Below, one piece after another: positions 52,738 through 60,900 of a stretch of DNA of 64,000 nt. The notes below the pieces were generated by a model. The model saw only the letters and a program-made list of their open reading frames with translations, was not told where the DNA came from and searched no databases. This DNA comes from JAJEFO01 sp009843725 (GTDB lineage Bacteria > Pseudomonadota > Alphaproteobacteria > Rhodobacterales > Rhodobacteraceae). Made by a program: the position numbers and the translations under genes. Location of the stretch: the NCBI GenBank assembly GCA_965243215.1, contig CBDEUJ010000004.1:1537244-1601243 (forward strand). Direction: 5' to 3'. Every line of letters begins with the position of its first letter. The first letter of the stretch is position 1.

Positions 52738-53687
52738 GCGCTCCGGCGTCCCCGGCCGGGCCTGCCGGATTCGGCGCCCCCGCCCGCCGCGAGCGCGGCC
52801 GCGGCCGCGCGGACGTCCGCGGCGAAGCCCGGGCCGAGCCCGGGATGCGCCAGCCCCAGCGCCAGGGTGGCGCGCAGCAGCCCGGCCTTCGAGCCGCAGT
52901 CGTGGCGCCGTCCCTCGAACCGCAGCGCGTGCACCCCGCGCGCGGAGCGGGCCTCCGCCGCGATGGCGCCCGCGAGGTCGGTCTCGCCGCCGCCGACGCG
53001 CCGGCAGGGCCCGTCGAGGCGCTCCAGCACTTCCGGGGCGAGCACGCAGCGCCCGACGAATGCGAGGTTCGACAGCGCGCGCGCCGGGGGCGGCTTCTCG
53101 ACCATGCCCGCGACCCGCGCGAGGCGGGCCGCGCTGCCGCCGACGTCGAGGATGCCGTGGTCCGGGACGCGCTCGGGCGGCACCTCCATGGCGGCCACGA
53201 CCGAGCCGCCGGTCTCCCCCTGCGCCTCGACAAGCTGGCGCAGGCAGGGCGTGCGCGCCTCGATCACGTCGTCGGGCAGGATCACGGCGAAGGGCGCGTC
53301 CGGGCCCATGAGCCCGCGCGCGCACCAGACCGCGTGGCCGAGGCCGAGCGGGCGGGGCTGGCGCACGGCCCTGACCGACGCCGCGCCGCGCCCGGAGCCC
53401 CGGGCGTCCTCCATCCAGGCCGCCAGCGCGCCCGCGCCGGGCGGCACGACGAGCACGATCTCCGTGATGCCGGAGGCCAGCGCCTCGTCGAGCGCGTGGT
53501 CGAGGAGCGGCCGGTCGACGAGCGTCACCATCGCCTTCGGGACGCACCGCGTCGCCGGCAGCAGCCGGGTGCCGGGGCCTGCGGCGGGGATCACCGCCGC
53601 CGTCACCCGGCGTCGCGCGGACCGGACGGCGGGCGCGGCGAGCCGGGGCGCCGCCGCGCGCCGCATGTGAAGGACCGGCCCGTCCAC
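52734..53687 (-). CDS. GalU-like sugar-1-phosphate nucleotidyltransferase
   Basis: A 317-residue enzyme of the UTP-glucose-1-phosphate uridylyltransferase family. The nucleotide loop reads IPAAGPGTRLLPATRCVPKAM (33-53), where standard GalU has TKAIPKEM, so a Lys and the catalytic-region Glu are changed. LPDDVIEARTPCLRQL, HGILDVGG, VEKPPP and the YE/HDCGSKAGLL end are family-like. The start may be ATG 53687 or later (ATG 53666, GTG 53606), since the first 27 residues are atypical. It follows the autotransporter by 46 bases and may feed a nucleotide sugar to surface glycan synthesis. Confidence 0.8.
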   Translation of the reverse strand: MDGPVLHMRRAAAPRLAAPAVRSARRRVTAAVIPAAGPGTRLLPATRCVPKAMVTLVDRPLLDHALDEALASGITEIVLVVPPGAGALAAWMEDARGSGRGAASVRAVRQPRPLGLGHAVWCARGLMGPDAPFAVILPDDVIEARTPCLRQLVEAQGETGGSVVAAMEVPPERVPDHGILDVGGSAARLARVAGMVEKPPPARALSNLAFVGRCVLAPEVLERLDGPCRRVGGGETDLAGAIAAEARSARGVHALRFEGRRHDCGSKAGLLRATLALGLAHPGLGPGFAADVRAAAAALAAGGGAESGRPGRGRRSA

Positions 53688-53733
53688 CGTCAGCCCGTCC
53701 CGTCCCCGGGCGCGCCCGCGTCCGCGGCCCGCC

Positions 53734-56700
53734 TCACCAGCTTGTCTCGATCCGGATCCCGACGCCGTTGGCGGCGTCCGCGCCGTCCGCTTCGCGGCGG
53801 CTCGCCTCCAGCGACAGCCGGAACGGCCCGTCGCCCGCCGGCCTGAGCCGCCAGCCGAGCCGCACGCGCCGCTCCGTGTCCGTGGCCGTCAGCCCCGCGT
53901 AGGGCGTGCCCGTGAAGCGCGTCCGGAACGGCAGCCCCCAGCCGGCCTCGGCCGAGAGCCGCGCGCCGTCCTCCGCCGCCGCGCCGGGCACCAGCGCCGC
54001 CGCGTCACGCGCCGACCAGACCACGTCCGCGCCGCCCGCCGCCGCGCCGGCCCCGGAGGCCAGCGACAGCGAGAGGCCGCGCCCGCGCCCGTCCGGCGCC
54101 AGGCGGACCGTGCCCGAGACGCCCCGCTCGCGGTGCCCGCCCCCGGCATGCGCCGCCAGGACGCGCAGGCGCAGGTCCGCCGCGAGCCGCGCGTCCGGGC
54201 GCGCGTAGGCGATCCCGCCGCCGAGCTCGATCCCGGCCCCGGTCTCCGCGTCGCCGCCGTCGTGCCGCAGCGCCAGCTCGAGCCGCGGCGTCAGCGTCCC
54301 GCCGCCGTCGAGCGCGATCCGCCGCGATCCCTCCAGCGCGATCCGCACCCGGCTCGAGTCGCCGGCCGCCGCCTTCAGCACGCCAACGCCCGCGACCGCC
54401 GTCCCGCCGGATTCCGTCCTGACGGCGAACGCGTCGCCCTTGAGCGCCAGGTCCATGCCGCCGATCCCGGGCAGCGCCGCCCGTCCGCCGAGCGCCGCCA
54501 GCCGCATCGAGAGGCCCGCCGAATGCGTCCGGCCGCCGTCGTCCCCGCGCTCCGAGACCTCGACGCGCCCCCGGCCCGCGCCGACCAGCCCCCAGGCCGT
54601 CACCCGGCCCGGGACCGCGTAGCGCGCGTAGGGGTTCAGCGCCGTCACCGCGCTCCTGAGATCGTAGGTCCGTCCCGCGCCCGTGGCCTCGCCGTCGCCG
54701 GCGGCGTGCGTCAGCGCCACGCCGGCCAGCCAGCGCCCGCCCTCGCGGTCGATCCCGAAGACGCCCGTGACCGCCTCGCCCTCGACCGAGAGGCCGTCCT
54801 CCGTGCCGGAGAAGGACTCCAGCCCGGCGCCGCCCCACGCCGTCCAGCGCGCGGCCCCGTCCGGGGCCGCGCCCTCCGGCGCGAGCAGGAAGGAGCTGGA
54901 CAGCAGCAGCTCGCGGCCCGTCATGCCCTGCGGCGCCGGACCCTCCGGCGCCGCCGCGCCCTCGCCGCGCGCCGCGAGCATCGCCAGTGCCGCGAAGGCG
55001 TCGTCCGCCTCGCGCGGCGCGTCCGCGCGCTCCCGCCGCCATGAGGCCGCGTCCATCGGCACCCGCCGCCCGGCGAGCGTCACGTGGGGCGCCGCGCCCG
55101 GCGGCAGCGCCAGCCGCCGCTCCAGGGCCGCCACCGTCTGCGACGCAACCGCGCGCCCGAACCGCGCCAGCCACGCCCGCTGCAGCGGGTCCGCGTTGTC
55201 GATCGTCCCCGTCGCCGTCGCGTCGCCCAGCGCCGCGCCCTGCGGGTCCGAGAGCGTCAGCGCGAAGGTCTCCCCGCCGTCGTCGACGGCGTCGTCCAGG
55301 ACCGTCACGCTGACCGTCCGCCGCCGCTCGGCGGCCGCGAAGGCCAGCGTGCCGCTTGCCGCGACGTAGTCGGATCCGGCGACCGCCGTGCCGTCCGACG
55401 TCGCGTAGCGCACCGTCACGCCGCCCGCCGGCGCCGGGCCGTCCAGCGTCACCGCGAACGCCATCGCGCCCGCGGTCTCCTTCGCCCGCGCGTCCGCCAC
55501 CGACACCGCCGTCGCCGGCGTCTCGACCGCGATCCCGAGACCGAACGCCGGCGGACCCGCCGCGCCGTCCTCCGGGTCCTCGGCCAGCACCGCCTCCACC
55601 GCGTAGTCGCCCGCCGCCAGCGCCAGCGTCGCGCTCGTCGCGCCCTCGTGCAGCAGGCTGCCGTTCGCCCGCCTGACCGCCAGGCGGTGCTCCATCCCGG
55701 CCCTGGGCGCCGTCCCCCAGCCGTTCCGCGGCGTCCCCTTCGAGACGAACAGCGCCGCCGTCTCGCCCGTGGCCACGCCCACCGACACGATCTCCGCCTT
55801 GTCCAGGCTGAACGTGAAGTAGCGCGCGGGACGGTTCTCGCGGTGATGCGCAAGGCAGCCCGGCACGTCCCACGGCTCGTCCCGGAGGATCACCGGGACC
55901 GCGCCGACCGCCACCGCCGTCACGCACGTCTTCGCCGCCTCGACCGTCAGCGCGAGGCGCGCCGTCGCCGAGAGCGCCGGCGTGCCGTCGTCCGTCGCCC
56001 GCACCGCGATCTCCAGCGCCGCCGGCGCGTCGTCCGCGCCCGGCGTGCCGGAGAGCGTCCGGGTCGCCGCGTCGAAGGCCAGCCACCCGGGCAGGTCGCC
56101 GCCGTCGGCCAGCGCCGCCGAATAGGCCACCGCGTCGCCGTCCGGGTCCGTCGCCTCCGGAGCCTGCCAGGAGAACGCCTCGCCCTCCGTCGCCGTCAGG
56201 CCCGCCGGCGCCTGCGCGAAGGCCGGGGCCGCGTTGGGGCCGTCCGCCCCCTCGTCCCCGGCCGCGACCGTCAGCGTGACCGCCATGCTCCCCGCGAGCG
56301 GCGGGTCGCCGTCGTCCATCGCCCACAGCGCGATCCCGTACTCCGCCAGCGCGTCCTCCGCCCGCGGCGTCCCCGAGAGCGTCCGGGTCGCCGCGTCGAA
56401 GGCCAGCCATCCGGGCAGCGGCGCGCCGCCGGCCAGCTCCGCCGCGTAGATCAGGACGCCGCCCTCGGGATCCGTCGCCTCGGGCGCCTGCCAGGAGAAC
56501 GCGGCCCCCACCGTCGCCGCGAGCGCCGTCTCCCGGTCCGCAAAGACCGGCGGGCCGTTCAGGGGCGCCTCGGGCTCCGTCCCCTGGGACTGGTAGCCGT
56601 CGTCGCCGGGGCAGCGCGGCACGCCGCCCGCGTAGCTCACGCCCGTGCAGATCCGCACGTCCGCGACCCTGGCCCCCTGCATGGCCTGGAAGGCGCCGTC

Positions 56701-59700
56701 GCCGGACGTCACGGCGGCGACCGTGACCATCGCCGTCCCGTCGGAGACCCCGCGCACCCGCACGTTGCGGGGGCGCCAGTGGTCCTCCGGCGTGAACGGC
56801 ATCCCGTCGATCCCGACCGTCGCCACGTCCGGGTCCGAGCTCGCCAGCGTCAGCGTCACGTCGTGCGTCGGCGGCGTGCGCAGCGACAGCAGGCAGGAGC
56901 GCGTGGCCCCGGGCGGACCCGTCACGCCGCCGCATTCGTGGAGGAACCACCTGAACGTGTCCGCCGCGTCGCCCTCGGCCACCGTCAGCGCCACGTCCGC
57001 GACCTCCATCCTTTCCCTCTCCGGATCCGACCTGTCCCTGTAGTAGCTGCCCGCGCCGGCCTCGTGCCGGACCGTCGCGCGCCGGTCCCCTGCAATGCGG
57101 CCGTCGCCCATGCCGCGCACGGTCACCGTCCGCGGCCCCTTCCAGTCCTGCGCCGTGAAGCCCAGCACGAGCGTGTCACCGCCGTTCAGCTTCGCGGGCA
57201 GGTCGTTCCGGCTGCTGCTGAAGCGGCGCTCGCCGTCGACCTCGACCGTCCCCAGCACGCTCACCGTCTCCCGCCCCCGGGGCTGGCTCGTGATCTCCAC
57301 CGTGTAGGTCGCCGTGCCGCCCTCGGTCACCCTGAGCGCGTGCTGCGCCCCCGGCGTGTCCGGGTCCGTGTCCACGATCACCGAGGCCGTGTCGTCGTCG
57401 TGCACCGTCGCCGTCACCCGGTGCCGCGAGACCCCCGTCCTGCGCCCGCCGCCCGCGCGCAGGTGCCGGATGGCCACGACCTGCCCGTCGTACCCCCACG
57501 CGATGTCGTCGGCCGTCCCGGTCACCGTGACCGTCCGCGGCACGCTCCAGTCCGAAGGCGTGAACGCCAGCCGCGACGGCGCGGCCGACAGCCGCGGGCT
57601 GTGCTCCAGCACCTGCACCGAAACGTTCCCCTCCGGCGGCGTGTTCAGGCGCACCGTGTACGTGTTCGACTGTCCCGGGCACGACGCGTGCGCGCCGTCC
57701 TCGCAGACCGTCAGCGACGTCCCGGACAGGACGATGTCAAGCGGGCCGCCCGACGGGCCGATGCCCGCAGGGCAGGCGGCGCTGGCCGCGACCAGCGCCA
57801 CGTTCACCGTCTGGCCGGCCTCCCAGTCGAGGCCGGTGCCAGTGAATGGCTCAGTTGCGGTTGCCTTCAGGTAAGTGTCCGTTCCGGCCGCCTTGCCGTC
57901 GAGACAGAGCTTGAAGTCGGTCGATACGCCTGGAGAGCCGGAGACCTTGAACTGGCCGTTGCTGCTGCTCGTGAAGTAATGCAGCGATTCGACCGTGTAG
58001 GTCGCCCCCTCGTGACTGAGCGTCCTCGGCGCCAGCGAGCCGCCTCCAATGCTCGAATCGGACCAGTAGCCCGTTCTGGCTCCGGTGCTGAACACGCCAA
58101 CCGTCATGGTCGCGGTCCAGACCGGCGCGGTGGCGACCGCCGTGGTCGTGAACGTCACCGACGCCAGCGGCGTCTCCGTGCATTGGCCGTCGGGATAGGT
58201 CTTCCAGGTGTAGGTCGTGCCCGGCGTCAGGCTGTCCGTATCGAACTCCCCGCAATCTCCCAGCGTCGGCGAGGTCTGCCGCGCACGCCAGATCAGGGGG
58301 TGGCTCGTGGCCGTGAGCTTCGCCGAGGTGGACGTGACCGCGCTCACGCTCAGCGTGGGCGCCGGCTTCGTGCCCGCGCCGGCGGGGCAGGACGCCGAGG
58401 ACCCGACCAGCGCCGCCTTCACCGTCTGGTCGAGGACCCATTCGCCGCCGCCGGTGAACGACTTGGATGTCCCGTCCAGCCAGGCCTTCGTTCCGGCGGC
58501 CGTGCCGTCGAGGCAGAGCTTGAGGTCCGTGCTGACGGCGGGCGTGCCCGTAACCTGGAAGTAGGTTGCGGTCAAGGTCTGCTGGATCCTGGCGACCGTG
58601 TACGTCGCCCCGCCGTAGGTGATCGTGTTCGGGGACAGCATGCCGGGATTGTCGCCGGGATCTGACGGCTTGTAGCCCCGCGAACTCGAATTGCTGTCGT
58701 TGCCGACCGTCAGCGTCGCGGACCAGATGGCGGCGGCGGTCGTCGTGAACGTCACGGGCGCGCCGAGCGCGGTCGTGCAGGTGTTGTTCGCGTAGGCCTG
58801 CCAGGTGTGGGACGTGCCCGCGGCGAGGCCGGAGAGGGTCGCGGTCGCCGTGCCCGCAGGGACCGCGGTGCAGCTGGTCGACGACGGCGTCGTCGACCTG
58901 TGCCACCACTGGCCCGTGTGCGCCTTGATCTTCAGCGTCGCGCCGGACGGCGTCACGCCGTCCGCCTCCAGCCGGACCCCGGGCGTGCCCTTCACCTCGG
59001 AGAGGTAGCGGATGGCGCCGCCCGGCACCTGGAAGTACAGCAGCACTGTCTGCTCGGTGCCTGCCGTCATGCGGGGCTGCCCCGAAACGGGGATGGTGAG
59101 GGTGTTCCCGGCGTTCGCGAAATTGAAGGCGTCTCTGTGACCGGGGTCCTGGGGATCGACCGGGAACCCGAACCCGTCGCCGGTGTACTCCTCCCCGGCC
59201 GACTTCCAGTAGACCTGGATCAGGTCGCCCAGGCCTTCCTCGGTCCAGCTGATCGTCAGCGAATCCGCGCCCTCCGTCACCGTCAGGCCCGGCACCTCCG
59301 ACGGCGCCGCCGACGTGGTGAAGGTCACGGCCTCCGTGAGCGCGTCCGCGCACGCGCTGTCCGAATACGCCCGGTAGGTGTACTGCGTGCTGACGGAGAG
59401 CCCGAAGAGGTGCGAGGTCCGTGCGCTGGAGGTGTCGCCCGCCGTGCAGGTCCCCGCCGGCGCCGGTGCGGTCCGCTTGTACCACCAGGCGCCCGTGTGG
59501 CCCCCGATCGTCAGCCGCGCCAGCGACGAGATCCGCTCCCTGACCGTGCTCGCCGCGAGGGTGACGGGGGTCACGGCGCGGCCGTTGATGCGGATCTTCC
59601 TGCTGCCGCTCACGTCGTTCAGCCAGCCGGCAGCGGCGCTGACGGCGCTCTGCCGGGACAGGAAGATGTGGCTGTTCGCAATGCTCCAGCCCGCCATTCC

Positions 59701-60405
59701 GCCGGAGTCCTCGGAGCGGGAGGTCGTGTAGACAAGAGAGTTGCTGGGCGGGGTTTGGTCGGCGGACGACTCGACCAGGAACACGTATGTCGTCCGCGCC
59801 TCGAGATCGATCCCCGTCCCCGCCGCCGCGCACGCGACGACCTGGTGGGCGTCCTGCACGGCCAGGGCCCCGCAGGTCAGCGCACCCAGCTTCGTGTGCG
59901 GTTCGTCGACGGTGTCGGAATCTCCGCCGGCGTTCACCTCCTCGTCGCTGCTCCATATGCCGACGGCGTAGTCATGAGCCTGGGCCACCTTTCCGAACCC
60001 GACCTCGACGCTGGTCAGCGCATAGCCGAGAGCGTTGCCGCCGGTCGTGAATGCCTGTCCCAGGTGGAAGAAATCCAGGCCGTGCGTGCCCCCGTCGCTC
60101 TGACCCAGGTTGGAGACCAGCACCTCGGCCGATGCCGGGGCGGCGATCGCGCCCGCGCCGACGAGAAGAAGCGCTGCGGCAGCAACGCGGCGGGCGGCGC
60201 CGCAGGTCCGCGACGCGACACCGGACGGCGTTCCGGTCCAGGAAGAGCGGTCCCGACGGTCCGCCGGGCGGCCCGCTTCCGGACAGGCGGCCCCGGACGG
60301 GAGGCCGTCTCCGGCGCCAAGGTCCCGGCGCGCGGCCGGGCCGGAAGGGTCGGTCGGCAGGCCGGTCCCGGCGGCGCGCGCCCCGCGCGCGCAAGGCGCA
60401 GTCAT
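53734..60405 (-). CDS. Giant autotransporter adhesin-like protein (FnIII-like, Calx-beta, cadherin-like repeats; beta-barrel)
   Basis: A 2223-residue type V secreted protein. Layout: a 71-residue polar extension; signal peptide 72-93 (cut near ASA-EV); an N-terminal beta domain to about 275; FnIII-like modules at about 283-365, 370-475, 476-557 and 682-757; two related modules beginning WSATLTVG (560) and WTATMTVG (763); Calx-beta-like units at about 885-1005, 1008-1115 and 1135-1250; two near-identical cadherin/Ig-like repeats at 1290-1380 and 1395-1488; a PPC-like part to 1628; a Calx-beta at 1630-1735; the linker AWLARFGRAVASQTVAALERRL (1744-1765); and a barrel from about 1850 ending in aromatic W2223. 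A 7-base tandem repeat ends 5 bases before the ATG. Confidence 0.88.
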   Translation of the reverse strand: MTAPCARGARAAGTGLPTDPSGPAARRDLGAGDGLPSGAACPEAGRPADRRDRSSWTGTPSGVASRTCGAARRVAAAALLLVGAGAIAAPASAEVLVSNLGQSDGGTHGLDFFHLGQAFTTGGNALGYALTSVEVGFGKVAQAHDYAVGIWSSDEEVNAGGDSDTVDEPHTKLGALTCGALAVQDAHQVVACAAAGTGIDLEARTTYVFLVESSADQTPPSNSLVYTTSRSEDSGGMAGWSIANSHIFLSRQSAVSAAAGWLNDVSGSRKIRINGRAVTPVTLAASTVRERISSLARLTIGGHTGAWWYKRTAPAPAGTCTAGDTSSARTSHLFGLSVSTQYTYRAYSDSACADALTEAVTFTTSAAPSEVPGLTVTEGADSLTISWTEEGLGDLIQVYWKSAGEEYTGDGFGFPVDPQDPGHRDAFNFANAGNTLTIPVSGQPRMTAGTEQTVLLYFQVPGGAIRYLSEVKGTPGVRLEADGVTPSGATLKIKAHTGQWWHRSTTPSSTSCTAVPAGTATATLSGLAAGTSHTWQAYANNTCTTALGAPVTFTTTAAAIWSATLTVGNDSNSSSRGYKPSDPGDNPGMLSPNTITYGGATYTVARIQQTLTATYFQVTGTPAVSTDLKLCLDGTAAGTKAWLDGTSKSFTGGGEWVLDQTVKAALVGSSASCPAGAGTKPAPTLSVSAVTSTSAKLTATSHPLIWRARQTSPTLGDCGEFDTDSLTPGTTYTWKTYPDGQCTETPLASVTFTTTAVATAPVWTATMTVGVFSTGARTGYWSDSSIGGGSLAPRTLSHEGATYTVESLHYFTSSSNGQFKVSGSPGVSTDFKLCLDGKAAGTDTYLKATATEPFTGTGLDWEAGQTVNVALVAASAACPAGIGPSGGPLDIVLSGTSLTVCEDGAHASCPGQSNTYTVRLNTPPEGNVSVQVLEHSPRLSAAPSRLAFTPSDWSVPRTVTVTGTADDIAWGYDGQVVAIRHLRAGGGRRTGVSRHRVTATVHDDDTASVIVDTDPDTPGAQHALRVTEGGTATYTVEITSQPRGRETVSVLGTVEVDGERRFSSSRNDLPAKLNGGDTLVLGFTAQDWKGPRTVTVRGMGDGRIAGDRRATVRHEAGAGSYYRDRSDPERERMEVADVALTVAEGDAADTFRWFLHECGGVTGPPGATRSCLLSLRTPPTHDVTLTLASSDPDVATVGIDGMPFTPEDHWRPRNVRVRGVSDGTAMVTVAAVTSGDGAFQAMQGARVADVRICTGVSYAGGVPRCPGDDGYQSQGTEPEAPLNGPPVFADRETALAATVGAAFSWQAPEATDPEGGVLIYAAELAGGAPLPGWLAFDAATRTLSGTPRAEDALAEYGIALWAMDDGDPPLAGSMAVTLTVAAGDEGADGPNAAPAFAQAPAGLTATEGEAFSWQAPEATDPDGDAVAYSAALADGGDLPGWLAFDAATRTLSGTPGADDAPAALEIAVRATDDGTPALSATARLALTVEAAKTCVTAVAVGAVPVILRDEPWDVPGCLAHHRENRPARYFTFSLDKAEIVSVGVATGETAALFVSKGTPRNGWGTAPRAGMEHRLAVRRANGSLLHEGATSATLALAAGDYAVEAVLAEDPEDGAAGPPAFGLGIAVETPATAVSVADARAKETAGAMAFAVTLDGPAPAGGVTVRYATSDGTAVAGSDYVAASGTLAFAAAERRRTVSVTVLDDAVDDGGETFALTLSDPQGAALGDATATGTIDNADPLQRAWLARFGRAVASQTVAALERRLALPPGAAPHVTLAGRRVPMDAASWRRERADAPREADDAFAALAMLAARGEGAAAPEGPAPQGMTGRELLLSSSFLLAPEGAAPDGAARWTAWGGAGLESFSGTEDGLSVEGEAVTGVFGIDREGGRWLAGVALTHAAGDGEATGAGRTYDLRSAVTALNPYARYAVPGRVTAWGLVGAGRGRVEVSERGDDGGRTHSAGLSMRLAALGGRAALPGIGGMDLALKGDAFAVRTESGGTAVAGVGVLKAAAGDSSRVRIALEGSRRIALDGGGTLTPRLELALRHDGGDAETGAGIELGGGIAYARPDARLAADLRLRVLAAHAGGGHRERGVSGTVRLAPDGRGRGLSLSLASGAGAAAGGADVVWSARDAAALVPGAAAEDGARLSAEAGWGLPFRTRFTGTPYAGLTATDTERRVRLGWRLRPAGDGPFRLSLEASRREADGADAANGVGIRIETSW

Positions 60406-60900
60406 GGACCGTCGCCCGTCGCCCGTCGCCCGTCGCCCGTCGCCCGTCGCCCGTCGCCCGTCGCCCGTCGCCCGTCGCCCGTCGCCCGTCGCCCGTCGCC
60501 AGAGTCCGGCGTCCCCGAACCGCCGTCAACCCCGATTCGCCCTTCGGCGGGGCCGTCCCCGCCTGGCCGCAACCCGTCCGTCGCCGGAATCCGCATGGTC
60601 CGATGCCTCCCGCTCGCGCCTCTCGCCGCGCGCTTCGCCCGGGCCCTCCCGGCGTGCGCGCCGCTTCCTCGCAGTCCTGTCCCAGCCCCGCCCGCGGCCG
60701 TCCGGCGGCCCGAATCGGGGCGCCCCGATTCCATGCCCGATTCGCGCATGATTGCAAGACAGCGTGAGATGTGCATGTTCCCAAGCGGCGCCGGGCGTTG
60801 CCTGGCGGCGTCATGGTGGCGCATGCATGTCTTTTTTGTGTCCATATGTGCATCATGTGTGAACAAATGTCCGCAGACGAGAACGGGAGGGGAACGGACG
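60406..60900. other. Divergent control region of the GC-rich surface locus
   Basis: It holds the 7-base tandem repeat (60411-60500) and, near 60825-60870, an AT-rich island standing out from surrounding DNA of about 80% G+C, which is the likely place of promoters for both directions. GGGAGGGGA at 60885-60893 is the ribosome site for the MurJ-like gene. No gene was supported in between. Confidence 0.6.
60411..60500. repeat. 7-base tandem repeat (GTCGCCC), 12 full copies plus 6 bases
   Basis: The unit repeats perfectly from 60411 to 60494 (12 copies), and six more bases of the unit reach 60500. On the autotransporter strand it reads GGGCGAC and stops 5 bases before the ATG. A 7-base unit changes reading frame and spacing when copies are gained or lost. 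All three frames through it are open, spelling repeats of GRRATGD. Confidence 0.97.

Noticed and set aside
55084..58665. Very long plus-strand frame (1193 residues) opposite the autotransporter
   Set aside because: It is a shadow produced by extreme GC content: low complexity, Arg-rich, no motifs, while the minus strand has clear domains.
60411..60500. Tandem repeat considered as a CRISPR array
   Set aside because: Units are 7 bases with no spacers. It is a simple tandem repeat.
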